Below are positions 8,044 to 15,673 of a stretch of DNA of 64,000 nucleotides, piece after piece. How positions within the stretch are numbered: the stretch's first letter is position 1; every line of letters begins with the position of its first letter. A program made the position numbers and the translations under genes. This DNA comes from Limnohabitans curvus (GTDB lineage: Bacteria; Pseudomonadota; Gammaproteobacteria; Burkholderiales; Burkholderiaceae_C). The notes beneath the pieces are model-generated. The model saw only the letters and a list, made by a program, of their open reading frames with translations, was not told the origin of the DNA and searched no databases. The stretch lies in contig NZ_NESP01000001.1 of the NCBI RefSeq assembly GCF_003063475.1, forward strand, positions 744,001 through 808,000, read 5' to 3'.

Positions 8044-8072
8044 TATATTACTGATCACTGATTAATTAAATC
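8044..8072. promoter_or_regulatory. AT-rich upstream region of fccAB with motif shared with the soxC upstream region
   Basis: TATAT at 8044-8048 is followed 18 bases later by TAAATC at 8067-8072. The soxC upstream region has TATAT, 17 bases, TAAATC. A direct repeat CTGATCACTGAT lies between. It is probably the fccAB promoter region. Shared regulation with soxC is a hypothesis from two sites only. Confidence 0.3.
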
Positions 8073-8089
8073 TGCTCAACGAGGTTTCG

Positions 8090-8425
8090 ATGAAAACAAC
8101 ATCTCCCCACTTGTTGCGTTTGCTGGCCGCCGCAGCCTTGATGCTGGGTGCCAACGTCGCATCACACGCCCAAGACAAAGCCACGCAATTGCACAACCGC
8201 GCCACCGCTGCCATGTGTGCCAACTGCCATGGCACCGAAGGCCGCACCATCGAAGGCTCAGCCATTCCCTCGTTGGCTGGCATGCCCAAAGACTACATGG
8301 TGTTGCAAATGAAAGCCTTCAAAGAAGGTACACGTCCTGCCACAGTGATGCACCAAATCACCAAAGGCCTGACCGATGCCCAAATCGACACCATCGCCAA
8401 TTACTACGCTGCTACCAAGCGCTGA
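8090..8425 (+). CDS. fccA: Cytochrome c subunit of flavocytochrome c sulfide dehydrogenase (FccA/SoxE type)
   Basis: The 111-residue protein has a signal peptide ending SHAQ and one haem c motif, CANCHGTEG, near residue 43. The axial Met probably lies in the segment around MVLQMKAF. It is followed 13 bp later by the FAD subunit, which defines the pair. It accepts electrons from the flavoprotein during periplasmic sulfide oxidation and passes them to the respiratory chain. It is monohaem, like SoxE-type partners, whereas the best-known Allochromatium FccA is diheme. Confidence 0.85.
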   Translation: MKTTSPHLLRLLAAAALMLGANVASHAQDKATQLHNRATAAMCANCHGTEGRTIEGSAIPSLAGMPKDYMVLQMKAFKEGTRPATVMHQITKGLTDAQIDTIANYYAATKR

Positions 8426-8438
8426 TCAAGGATTCATC

Positions 8439-9725
8439 ATGAAACGTCGCAGTTTTGTTCAAGCCTCTATGGCTCTTGGTTCTTTTGGTGCACTGGGCAG
8501 CATGGTCGGTTGCGCATCGGTGGGCCGCGTGCCCGAAAAAGCACGCGTGGTCGTGGTGGGTGGCGGCTATGGCGGCGCAACAGCTGCCAAGTACGTGCGC
8601 ATGTTGTCGAACTACCAAATCGATGTCACCTTGATTGAGCCCAACGGTGATTTTGTGTCCTGCCCCATCTCCAACTTGGTGATCGGCGGCAGCAAGACCA
8701 TGGCAGACATCACCACGCCCTACGACAAGCTCTCTGGCAAGCATGGTGTCAACATCGTGCGGGACTACGTTGCCAGTGTCGACCCCGTCAAAAAGACGGT
8801 GACTTTGGCCAGTGGCCCCAGCATTCGCTACGACAAGCTGGTCATGTCGCCTGGCATTGACTTGATGTTCAACACCATCGAAGGTTTGAAAGAAGCCAAC
8901 GCCTCCGGTCAAATTTTGCAAGCTTGGAAAGGTGGCCCGGAAACTTTGGCCCTGCGCAAACAACTTGAGTCAATGGACGATGGTGGCGTGTATGCCATCA
9001 CCATTCCCGAAGCGCCCTACCGCTGCCCACCCGGCCCGTACGAACGAGCCAGCCAAGTGGCACATTACTTCAAGCAACACAAGCCCAAGTCAAAAGTGCT
9101 GATCTTGGATGCCAACCAAGACGTGACCTCCAAAGGCCCGTTGTTCAAGAAGTTCTGGGCCGACAACTACAAAGGCATCTTGGAATACATGCCGCAGCAC
9201 AAAGTCGTGGCAGTTGACGCCAAGACCAACACCTTAAAGTTTGATGTGCAAAACGATGTCAAAGCCAACGTGCTCAACGTGTTACCTGCCATGCGCGCCG
9301 GTGGCATTGCCGTGCAGTCGAGCTTGGCCAACGTCAACGCACGTTGGTGCGGCGTGCACTACCAAACCTTTGAATCCACACAAGCCAAAGACATTCACGT
9401 CATTGGCGACTCCATCATGCTGGCCCCGCTCATGCCCAAGTCGGGTCACATGGCCAACTCGCACGGCAAGGTCACAGCAGCCGCCATCGTGGCGCAGTTG
9501 TCGGATATGCCGGTCAACCCAGCACCATTCCTCAGCAACACTTGCTACAGCTTTGTGAACGACAAGTTGGTGGTGCACGTGGCATCGGTTCACCAATACG
9601 ACGCGAAGGACAAAACCTACAAAACTGTGCCGGGTTCGGGTGGTGTATCCGCTGCTCCTAACGAACTGGAAGGCATTTATGCTTGGAACTGGGCTCAAAA
9701 CATTTGGGCTGACAGCTTAATGTGA
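8439..9725 (+). CDS. fccB: Flavocytochrome c sulfide dehydrogenase, flavoprotein subunit (FccB/SoxF)
   Basis: The start MKRRSFVQASMALG gives a 428-residue precursor with a Tat-like signal; the longer frame begins inside fccA. A dinucleotide-binding motif GGGYGG is at 41-46. The Cys of FVSCPISNL (75) matches the residue that covalently binds FAD in this family. Further conserved cysteines in YRCPPGPYE (196) and SNTCYSF provide the redox disulfide that attacks sulfide. It oxidises sulfide to sulfur or polysulfide in the periplasm. The GTG of the next gene's long frame overlaps its stop region. Confidence 0.93.
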   Translation: MKRRSFVQASMALGSFGALGSMVGCASVGRVPEKARVVVVGGGYGGATAAKYVRMLSNYQIDVTLIEPNGDFVSCPISNLVIGGSKTMADITTPYDKLSGKHGVNIVRDYVASVDPVKKTVTLASGPSIRYDKLVMSPGIDLMFNTIEGLKEANASGQILQAWKGGPETLALRKQLESMDDGGVYAITIPEAPYRCPPGPYERASQVAHYFKQHKPKSKVLILDANQDVTSKGPLFKKFWADNYKGILEYMPQHKVVAVDAKTNTLKFDVQNDVKANVLNVLPAMRAGGIAVQSSLANVNARWCGVHYQTFESTQAKDIHVIGDSIMLAPLMPKSGHMANSHGKVTAAAIVAQLSDMPVNPAPFLSNTCYSFVNDKLVVHVASVHQYDAKDKTYKTVPGSGGVSAAPNELEGIYAWNWAQNIWADSLM

Positions 9726-9733
9726 GAAATTTC

Positions 9734-10165
9734 ATGAACATCTTTAAATACCTCTCCCACACTTTCGCTACTTTGCTGCTGGCATTGAGCTTTGGCTCGG
9801 TTCAAGCACAAGACATCAAAGTGGTCTATCACGTCAACACAGGCGTGGACACCGCAGCGGCCATCTTGGGCAACGTGCGCAACCACTTAAACGCCGACCC
9901 CACTGCCAAAATTGTGGTGGTCACGCATGGCCCTGGCATCGACTTTTTGTTAGATGGCGCCAAAGACAACAAAGGCCGCGAGTTCAGCGGCATGGTGTCT
10001 GACTTGTCTGGCAAAGGTGTGCAGTTTCGCGTGTGTAACAACACGCTGACCTCGCGCAACATCGACGCCAACAAAGTGTCCATGGATGCCAAGATCGTGC
10101 CATCAGGCGTGGCCGAAGTAGCGCGCTTGCAAGCCAAAGAAGGTCATGTGTATCTCAAGCCGTAG
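9734..10165 (+). CDS. Exported DsrE-like protein
   Basis: The ATG at 9734 is chosen because it begins a signal peptide (MNIFKYLSHTF... ending VQAQ); a GTG at 9722 is also open. The mature part has a DsrE/DsrF-type fold pattern (strand IKVVYHVNTG, helix with AAAILGNVRNHL, strand AKIVVVTHGPGIDFLL). One conserved-looking Cys is in FRVCNNTL. DsrE-family proteins carry or transfer sulfur atoms in the cytoplasm, but exported relatives are common beside sulfide dehydrogenases and their role is not known. It is cotranscribed with fccAB. Confidence 0.82.
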   Translation: MNIFKYLSHTFATLLLALSFGSVQAQDIKVVYHVNTGVDTAAAILGNVRNHLNADPTAKIVVVTHGPGIDFLLDGAKDNKGREFSGMVSDLSGKGVQFRVCNNTLTSRNIDANKVSMDAKIVPSGVAEVARLQAKEGHVYLKP

Positions 10166-10184
10166 AGCTTAGAGATTGCAATAC

Positions 10185-10210
10185 AAAAGGGCCGCAATTG
10201 CGGCCCTTTT
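10185..10210 (+). terminator. Rho-independent terminator after the fccAB-dsrE-like operon
   Basis: Perfect stem GGGCCGC/GCGGCCC flanked by four A and four T residues, 20 bp after the DsrE-like stop. A-tract and T-tract on both sides allow it to work in either direction. Confidence 0.9.
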
Positions 10211-10225
10211 GTATTTCATCAACCG

Positions 10226-10266
10226 GCGTACGGTCTTGCCCGTACGTGGCTTATCGAATTTTCAAA
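10226..10266 (+). promoter_or_regulatory. Copy L of a duplicated 41-bp promoter element
   Basis: This copy is 38/41 identical to the reverse complement of 10940-10980. It begins with GTACGG-N6-CCGTAC (10228-10245), a perfect inverted repeat typical of a dimeric regulator site, followed by GTGGCTTATCGAATTTTCAA. A TACAGT -10-like hexamer follows at 10282-10287, at the same offset as in the other copy. It points rightward to the small membrane protein gene at 10337. Confidence 0.65.
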
Positions 10267-10336
10267 CACTGTCATTTTTTCTACAGTGAGGCATCTGCAA
10301 ACCCGTGCATTTGTTCCAAGCCAAAGAAAGCCTCAC

Positions 10337-10516
10337 ATGACACCCGTTGTGACACAAGTTTTAGTCAAGAAAAAGAAGCAGAAAACGCACGTACGCCCGA
10401 TGGCAAACATCGAAAATTCAATCAACGAGCAGCAGATGTACTTCAAAGATGTGGCTGGGTTTTTTATCTTCTTGCTGGTCGTCTTCACCGTATTGATGAT
10501 TTCGCTTTATGCCTGA
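10337..10516 (+). CDS. Small single-pass membrane protein of unknown function
   Basis: The 59-residue open frame has a basic N-terminal half (VKKKKQKTHVRP) and one C-terminal membrane segment (GFFIFLLVVFTVLMISLYA). No family is recognised. The ATG at 10337 is preferred because GAAAG lies shortly upstream; a shorter 38-residue version starts at 10400. It is preceded by a well-formed promoter element and a TACAGT hexamer, which supports a real gene. It converges on the winged-helix gene, whose promoter carries the same element, so both are probably co-regulated. Confidence 0.5.
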   Translation: MTPVVTQVLVKKKKQKTHVRPMANIENSINEQQMYFKDVAGFFIFLLVVFTVLMISLYA

Positions 10517-10553
10517 TGCGAGGTCAATCAACCCACGGTTGATGCAGGCATCA
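10514..10553. terminator. Nested stem-loop at the convergent gene ends
   Basis: Outer arms TGATGC (10514-10519) and GCATCA (10548-10553) enclose inner arms ATCAACC and GGTTGAT. It covers the stop codons of both convergent genes. No T tract follows, so it may be a weak bidirectional terminator or an RNA-stabilising structure. Confidence 0.4.
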
Positions 10554-10911
10554 GAGTTCCCAAGTATTCAAAATAGGCAAGGGCATTCTCTGCTGGTTCA
10601 ATAAATTTCACACGACGGTCCACCGTGTCGACGACCACGCGAATCAATTCAGCATCTCGCAAGTTGTCAATTTTTCGGCTCACCGCAGATGGGCTGAGGA
10701 ACAGTTCGTCTCGCAATTCCAGGGCTTGCATCATGGATAAAGGCTGATGCATCGCATATTGAACCGCAATGATTTCAAGCAGTCTTTGCTCATCGGGTGG
10801 AATCAACAAAGGTTTTTGATGCGATTGACGGGCCTTGTGTACGGCCAACAAAAAATCTAAATATTTGAGTTTTACAGGCGCAAGCGTTGCACATTGTTGC
10901 TGATCAGTCAT
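10528..10911 (-). CDS. Winged-helix (MarR-like) transcriptional regulator
   Basis: The 127-residue protein beginning MTDQQQC has a winged-helix region: helix LSMMQALELRDEL, recognition helix SPSAVSRKIDNLRDAEL and a wing VVVDTVDRRVKFIEP. This resembles MarR-type DNA-binding domains. The open frame extends upstream to 10980, but that part is the promoter element. With the TACAGT hexamer at 10919-10924, transcription would start about one base before this ATG, so the mRNA may be leaderless; no Shine-Dalgarno is visible. It may autoregulate through the GTACGG-N6-CCGTAC site. Its ligand is unknown. Confidence 0.7.
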   Translation of the reverse strand: MTDQQQCATLAPVKLKYLDFLLAVHKARQSHQKPLLIPPDEQRLLEIIAVQYAMHQPLSMMQALELRDELFLSPSAVSRKIDNLRDAELIRVVVDTVDRRVKFIEPAENALAYFEYLGTLMPASTVG

Positions 10912-10939
10912 AGAGATGACTGTAGAAACAATTCGCAAT

Positions 10940-10980
10940 TTTGAAAATTCGATAAGCCACGTACGGGCTAGGCCGTACAC
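10940..10980 (-). promoter_or_regulatory. Copy R of the duplicated 41-bp promoter element
   Basis: Reverse complement of copy L with three mismatches. The palindrome GTACGG-N6-CCGTAC occupies 10961-10978 and the leftward TACAGT hexamer is at 10919-10924. It drives the winged-helix gene leftward and ends 9 bp before the response-regulator stop codon. Confidence 0.65.
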
Positions 10981-10989
10981 CCAAAAGAA

Positions 10990-11583
10990 TTAATGGGTGC
11001 GCTCGATGTTCATGCGAACCAGCTCGGCCAAGGTCTTGGCACCCAGCTTCTCCATCACACGCCCTTTATGCACTTCCACCGTTCTTGGGCTGATGCCCAG
11101 CAAAGCGCCTGCCTCACGATGTGTCATACCTTGGGCGATGGCTGTCATCACTTCACGCTCACGGGGTGTCAACGTCTCAAACGACTGGGTCCGAACGGTA
11201 GCAACAGCATTGGATTTGAGTCGCTCAAATGCACGCTCAATGGCGTCAAGCAATATCGACATGACGACCGGTTTTTCAAGAAAGTCGACCGCTTGGTTCA
11301 AAAAGGCGCGACGCATCACGTCCACATCAGCAAAGGCCGTGAGGAAAACCACCTCTACAGGGTGATGCAGACTGCCTAACTTCTCTTGCAAATCAAGCCC
11401 GCTCATGCCGGCCATGTTCAGGTCCAACACCAAACAGCAAGGCTTATCGGGCGCAGCGCTTAGAAAAGCCTCGCTGCTTTCATAGGTGCGGCAATCAAAC
11501 CCTTTGAGACCCAGCATGATGGACAAGGAATCACGCACAGACGCATCGTCGTCCACGATACAAACCAAACGGCTCTCATTCAT
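10990..11583 (-). CDS. FixJ/NarL-like two-component response regulator
   Basis: The 197-residue protein starts at MNESRLVCIV. The receiver domain has acidic residues DDD at 11-13, the phosphoacceptor Asp54 (LVLDLNM), Thr in FLTAFAD and Lys in FLEKPV. The C-terminal LuxR-type helix-turn-helix has ETLTPREREVMTAIAQGMTHREAG and ISPRTVEVHKGRVMEKLG, typical of the FixJ/StyR subgroup. Its start overlaps the kinase stop by 8 bp, so the two form a coupled pair. Its target is unknown; the duplicated element beside its 3' end and the sox promoters are candidates. Confidence 0.9.
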   Translation of the reverse strand: MNESRLVCIVDDDASVRDSLSIMLGLKGFDCRTYESSEAFLSAAPDKPCCLVLDLNMAGMSGLDLQEKLGSLHHPVEVVFLTAFADVDVMRRAFLNQAVDFLEKPVVMSILLDAIERAFERLKSNAVATVRTQSFETLTPREREVMTAIAQGMTHREAGALLGISPRTVEVHKGRVMEKLGAKTLAELVRMNIERTH

Positions 11584-13153
11584 CGACGCAATCTCCAAGG
11601 GGAAGAAGGATTTGAAAACATTTCTCAGGGTGCGCTTGGTAACGCAACACGCCCCCGTTATTTTCAACCAGTGAGCGACTCACTGACAAACCCAACCCCA
11701 AGCCATCTTTTTTCTTGGAATAAAAGGGCCTGAACACTTGATCGGCCGCATCTGCATCTAGCAACGTGCCTTGGTCGATCACACGGATGCTCAGCATCTG
11801 TTTTTCATCTGCGTTGACGCGAACCGTCACTTGAGCCCCTGAAGGTGACGCATCAATGGCATTTTTCAACAAGTTACCCAAGGCGGTGCTGATCTGCACA
11901 CGGTCCACCAAGACATGATCTTCATGGTGTGTGTAGACCGTCACCAAGGCCACGTCTGCCTTGGCGGCCTTGTGTGCAAAACGCGCCACGCATTCATCCA
12001 CCAAATGCGTGACCGAGGTGTCTTGCAAAGACGATGCACCTGAAATGAAATAACTGCGCAAGCCCCGCACAATATCTGTCGCGCGCAAGGCCTCATTCAC
12101 CACATTGCGCAGCATGGTGACGAGCTGCGTTTGTTGTGCATCTGTCATTTTTTCTTTTTGCAGTTCTGTCAGCATGAGTGCCGATTCCGCATAAGCGCTC
12201 AAAGCACTCATGGGCTGATGCAGCTCGTGCGCCAGCGACCCGGCCAATTCACCCGCAGCCACCAGTTGCAAGCTGTCACGCAAGCGCTCTTCCGTGCGCA
12301 AACGTTCATCCACCACCGTACCAATGATGAGTCCCGTCAACGACAAACTGAGCATGACAATTTGCATGTCCATCAAATCAGCAGGTTGCACCCCCACTCG
12401 CGTGGCAGAAAACACCAAAGGCAACTGAATGAGCGCTGCAACCAACGTGGCGCCTGGCAGCGAATACGTAGCCGCGATCAAGCCCAACACAAAGAACAGC
12501 GAGAAGAAATATTTCATCTGGTCTTCAATGGGCAATGAAAAAATCAGCCATAAACAAATGGCCAAGCCCAACATCAGAACCCAAAACAAAACACTGCGAA
12601 ACATCTGTAGGTATTGCATATGGCGCCGCTTGTCAGCCGCAACAAAAAACAACGGCAGCAGCACCATCAAACCCAACAAATCGCCGATAAAGAAACGGTG
12701 CACAGCGCCTAAGAAGTCATGCGTAGACAGCACGCCAATCCAAGTCTGCGTGCCCACATAGGCCATGGCTGTAAACAAAGCGCCGCAAAGAATTACCGCA
12801 CCCAGCAGGAAAACGTCATGCCGATTGCGTAGCGCGGTACGCCCCGCCAAAGTCCACCGCAAAGTCAAAGCAATCGCTGCATAGCAAGTCACAAGTACCG
12901 CGTTGCCCAAGACCACGGCAGGTGACAAAAACAAAGTGCCACGAACCAAACTGTCTGACAGGCCCAACGTGAGATAAACCCATGTCATCCATGAGTTGCC
13001 AGCCCAAAAGAGAAACAACACCTCGAGCGCCGCAGGAGGATTCCAAGGCGTGATGTTCAAGTCACCAATGGGGTAGATGTAGCTGAGCTTGTCGACCGCA
13101 AAGAACAAGCATGAAAAAACCAGCGCGATGGCGATTTTTTTGAAATTCAGCAT
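11576..13153 (-). CDS. Membrane histidine kinase with MASE1-like sensor
   Basis: Residues 1-285 contain about eight membrane segments with a MASE1-like pattern (WNPPAALEVLFLFWAG and FIGDLLGLMVLLPLFF). The kinase core follows: an H-box with His309 in LAHELHQPMSALSAYAES, N-box NLLKNAIDA, G1 DQGTLLD and G2 GLGLGLSVSRSLV. It would phosphorylate the overlapping response regulator. It is 7 bp downstream of the ArsR-family gene. The membrane-embedded sensor suggests a signal in or near the membrane, such as a respiratory or redox cue; the ligand cannot be read from sequence. Confidence 0.9.
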   Translation of the reverse strand: MLNFKKIAIALVFSCLFFAVDKLSYIYPIGDLNITPWNPPAALEVLFLFWAGNSWMTWVYLTLGLSDSLVRGTLFLSPAVVLGNAVLVTCYAAIALTLRWTLAGRTALRNRHDVFLLGAVILCGALFTAMAYVGTQTWIGVLSTHDFLGAVHRFFIGDLLGLMVLLPLFFVAADKRRHMQYLQMFRSVLFWVLMLGLAICLWLIFSLPIEDQMKYFFSLFFVLGLIAATYSLPGATLVAALIQLPLVFSATRVGVQPADLMDMQIVMLSLSLTGLIIGTVVDERLRTEERLRDSLQLVAAGELAGSLAHELHQPMSALSAYAESALMLTELQKEKMTDAQQTQLVTMLRNVVNEALRATDIVRGLRSYFISGASSLQDTSVTHLVDECVARFAHKAAKADVALVTVYTHHEDHVLVDRVQISTALGNLLKNAIDASPSGAQVTVRVNADEKQMLSIRVIDQGTLLDADAADQVFRPFYSKKKDGLGLGLSVSRSLVENNGGVLRYQAHPEKCFQILLPLGDCVDE

Positions 13154-13160
13154 CCAAAAT

Positions 13161-13610
13161 TTAGTGCGTCAAATCGCTATCGATGGCGATTTGTGTACAC
13201 ACGGCACGGCATAGCGTGACAACGCGGTCATTGATGATGCGGTAGTAAATTTGCACACCTTCGCGACGACGCCCCAAAATTTTGGCTTTGAACAAGGTGT
13301 TCAAGTGCTGCGACATATTGGGCTGCGTGGTGTCGATTTCTTCGAGCAACTGACCCACGTTTTTTTCTTCGTTACACAAGCAGTTGATGATTTTCAAACG
13401 CATGGGCGCTGACATCACACGGAAAGTTTCGGCAGCCAAATCAAACATCACATCCAAATTTGCACTTTCAGTTGTCGTTTTTTTCGACGTCTTGGCAGAG
13501 GTCTTCACCGTTTTGGCGACAAGCTTTTTGACCACCGGTTTTTTTACGGCCACAGGTTTGGTCGCCGTCTTTGCTTTGACGGGTGTTGGGTTTGTCTTTT
13601 TAGTGGCCAT
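13161..13610 (-). CDS. ArsR-family repressor with a lysine-rich H1-like tail, persulfide-sensor-like cysteines
   Basis: Residues 1-50 are a Lys/Ala/Thr/Pro-rich tail like bacterial histone-H1-like proteins (KPVAVKKPVVKKLVAKTVK). Residues 52-149 form an ArsR winged helix: RVMSAPMRLKIINCLCNEEK, the recognition helix TQPNMSQHLNTLFKAK and the wing RRREGVQIYYRI. Cys77/79 and Cys134/138 fall near the two positions that form the sensor disulfide or tetrasulfide in BigR/SqrR/SoxR-type repressors, which control sulfide and sox genes. With the sox island 6 kb away this is the likely role. It leads the kinase/regulator pair in one operon. Confidence 0.82.
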   Translation of the reverse strand: MATKKTNPTPVKAKTATKPVAVKKPVVKKLVAKTVKTSAKTSKKTTTESANLDVMFDLAAETFRVMSAPMRLKIINCLCNEEKNVGQLLEEIDTTQPNMSQHLNTLFKAKILGRRREGVQIYYRIINDRVVTLCRAVCTQIAIDSDLTH

Positions 13611-13625
13611 AGGTTTAAAAGGATA

Positions 13626-14360
13626 TCACTTGCACAAATCGGCTACTGAGGTTTGCAGGCTTTGCGCCCACTCGCGGCGGTTGCGTCCATCGGCGTGTTG
13701 TTTGTCGCCATAACGCACTTGCGCCAGCAGCGGTGGCGCACACAACGTACGCCACAAAGAGCTGATCAAGGTGTCATGGTCGTGGTAGCAAGGCGCCAAG
13801 CTACGTTCTTGGGTATGCGCATCCATGAACTGCAACGCAACGGGCTGAATCGGTACTTCTGCAGAAATGGCTGCTTGCAACAAATTGGCATGAAACGGCA
13901 GCACCGTGACGCCATCGCCCGTGACGCCTTCTGGGAACACGGCCAGCACTTGACCGTCGCACAAGGCATTGGCCATTTGGTGCACCACGCGCATGGCATC
14001 GTTGCGCGAGCCGCGTTCGATGTAGAGCGAACCACCACCGGTGGTGAGCACGCCCACCAAAGGCCAGCTGCGAATTTCAGACTTGGCCACAAAGCGGCAA
14101 TGGCAAGCGGCATGCATCACCAAGATGTCGAGCCACGAAATATGGTTGGCCGCCATCAAGACAGGGCCCTGTGCCGGGTGGCCTTTGACGCGTACCTCAA
14201 TGCCGATGATGGCCAACATGCCGCGCGCCCACACCTCGACTGCGCGGGCTTGTTGTTCATCGCTGAGTTTGGGGAATGCGGTGCGCACCATCCAATAGCC
14301 ACGCAAGACCTGCGCGATGACACGCAGGAACTTGGCGATGGCGTGCAAGCTGCGCATCAA
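13626..14360 (-). CDS. plsC: 1-acyl-sn-glycerol-3-phosphate acyltransferase (PlsC family)
   Basis: This acyltransferase makes phosphatidic acid from lysophosphatidic acid at the inner membrane. The 244-residue protein has the HX4D catalytic motif NHISWLD (His73, Asp78), the glycerophosphate-binding segment LYIERGSRND and the FPEGVT motif. A hydrophobic N-terminal stretch anchors it. Its ATG lies in the last four bases of pyrX (overlapping stop), so it is translated with the pyr genes, although function links it to lipid synthesis. Substrate preference among PlsC paralogues is not known. Confidence 0.88.
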   Translation of the reverse strand: MMRSLHAIAKFLRVIAQVLRGYWMVRTAFPKLSDEQQARAVEVWARGMLAIIGIEVRVKGHPAQGPVLMAANHISWLDILVMHAACHCRFVAKSEIRSWPLVGVLTTGGGSLYIERGSRNDAMRVVHQMANALCDGQVLAVFPEGVTGDGVTVLPFHANLLQAAISAEVPIQPVALQFMDAHTQERSLAPCYHDHDTLISSLWRTLCAPPLLAQVRYGDKQHADGRNRREWAQSLQTSVADLCK

Positions 14361-15673
14361 GCCGCTTGGTAGGCCACGCGGCCCGCCACCAAGGTGGCTT
14401 TGACGCGTGCAGGCAAAGACATGCCTGTCATGTCAAACGCAAACGGTGTGTGCTTGCCTTGGCTGTGCAAGGCATCGGGTGTGACATGCCATTCAACCGT
14501 GGGGTCAAACACCACGATGTCGGCCACACCGCCCACATGCAACTGGCCCAAGCTGTTGCTTTGGCCTTGCACTTTGCCCAACACGTTGGCGGGTTGTGCG
14601 GTCAACACATCGAGCGCGCGCAACATGCTGACTTTGCTGTCTTGCGCCCACTTGAGCGAGAGACTGAGCAACAGCTCCAAGCCCGTCGCACCCGATTCGG
14701 CTTCGGCAAATGGCAAAGCCTTGCCATCGTTGTCGATGGGCGTGTGGTCAGACACCAAAGCATCGAGGGTGCCGTCAGCCAGCGCCGCACGCAGTGCCTC
14801 GCGGTCGCGCTGTTGGCGCAACACAGGCGTCACGCGTGCGCGGCTGTCGAAGTAGCCAATGTCGTGGTCGCTCAGGTGCAGCGAGTTGATGCTCACATCA
14901 GCCGTGACCGCCAAGCCTTCTTTCTTGGCCGCACGCACCAGCTCTACGCCTTCGGCGCTGGAGATGCGACACAGATGCACGCGGGCTTTGGTACTGCGCA
15001 TGAGGGCGAAGATGGTGTGCAGGGCAATGGTCTCAGCCGCCACAGGCACGCCACCCAAACCCAAACGGGTGGCGAGTGGACCGCTGGCAGCCACACCTTT
15101 GCCCAAGTGCATTTCTTGCGGGCGCAACCACACGGTGTAGCCAAAGGTGGCGGCGTATTGCAAGGCGCGTTGCAACACTTGGGTGTTTTCCAACGGCACT
15201 TCGGCTTGGCTAAAGCCCACGCAACCGGCATCGGTGAGGTCTGACATTTCGGTCAGCACTTCGCCCTTCAAACCACGGGTCAGTGCGCCCAGCGGAAACA
15301 CGCGCGCACGGTGCAGCTTTTCGGCGCGGAACTTGAGCATTTCAATCAAGCCTGGCTCGTCCAACACGGGGTCGGTGTCAGGTGGGCACACGAGGCTGGT
15401 GACACCACCGGCCACAGCGGCGGTGAGCTCGGAAGCCAGCATGCCTTCGTGTTCGTAGCCGGGTTCGCGCAAGCGCACTTGCAAGTCGACCAAGCCGGGA
15501 GCCACGATGCAACCTTTGGCATCGATGGTTTGTTCGGCTTTGAAGTTGGCGGGCAGCTTTTCACCCGTCTTAGCGATAGCCACGATGTGGCCATCAGCCA
15601 CCGCCACATCAGCGGTGTGGTCAAAGCCAGAGGCTGGGTCGATCACGCGACCGTTTTGAATCAGGATGTTCAT
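14357..15673 (-). CDS. pyrX: PyrX, noncatalytic dihydroorotase homologue
   Basis: The 438-residue protein is full length for class I dihydroorotase, but the metal-binding HxH motif is replaced: [10 protein letters not shown] (63-72) has Gln65 and Arg67 in place of the two His. Other ligand segments also differ, VHLCRISS and [11 protein letters not shown] lacking the usual His. Such inactive PyrC' proteins in Pseudomonas are structural subunits needed to assemble aspartate carbamoyltransferase. The gene overlaps pyrB as ATGA, which supports that role. A separate active dihydroorotase should exist elsewhere in the genome. Confidence 0.9.
   Translation of the reverse strand: MNILIQNGRVIDPASGFDHTADVAVADGHIVAIAKTGEKLPANFKAEQTIDAKGCIVAPGLVDLQVRLREPGYEHEGMLASELTAAVAGGVTSLVCPPDTDPVLDEPGLIEMLKFRAEKLHRARVFPLGALTRGLKGEVLTEMSDLTDAGCVGFSQAEVPLENTQVLQRALQYAATFGYTVWLRPQEMHLGKGVAASGPLATRLGLGGVPVAAETIALHTIFALMRSTKARVHLCRISSAEGVELVRAAKKEGLAVTADVSINSLHLSDHDIGYFDSRARVTPVLRQQRDREALRAALADGTLDALVSDHTPIDNDGKALPFAEAESGATGLELLLSLSLKWAQDSKVSMLRALDVLTAQPANVLGKVQGQSNSLGQLHVGGVADIVVFDPTVEWHVTPDALHSQGKHTPFAFDMTGMSLPARVKATLVAGRVAYQAA

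Noticed and set aside
10286..10336. GTG start at 10286 for the small membrane protein
   Set aside because: It overlaps the predicted -10 hexamer and would lie before the transcription start.
10226..10980. An insertion sequence or integron cassette bounded by the inverted repeats
   Set aside because: No transposase or integrase is present between the arms, no target duplication was seen, and both copies sit at equal distance from promoters.
14366..15244. A 292-codon frame antisense to pyrX
   Set aside because: It is a shadow of a well-supported gene, with a translation rich in His, Gln and Cys and no family match.
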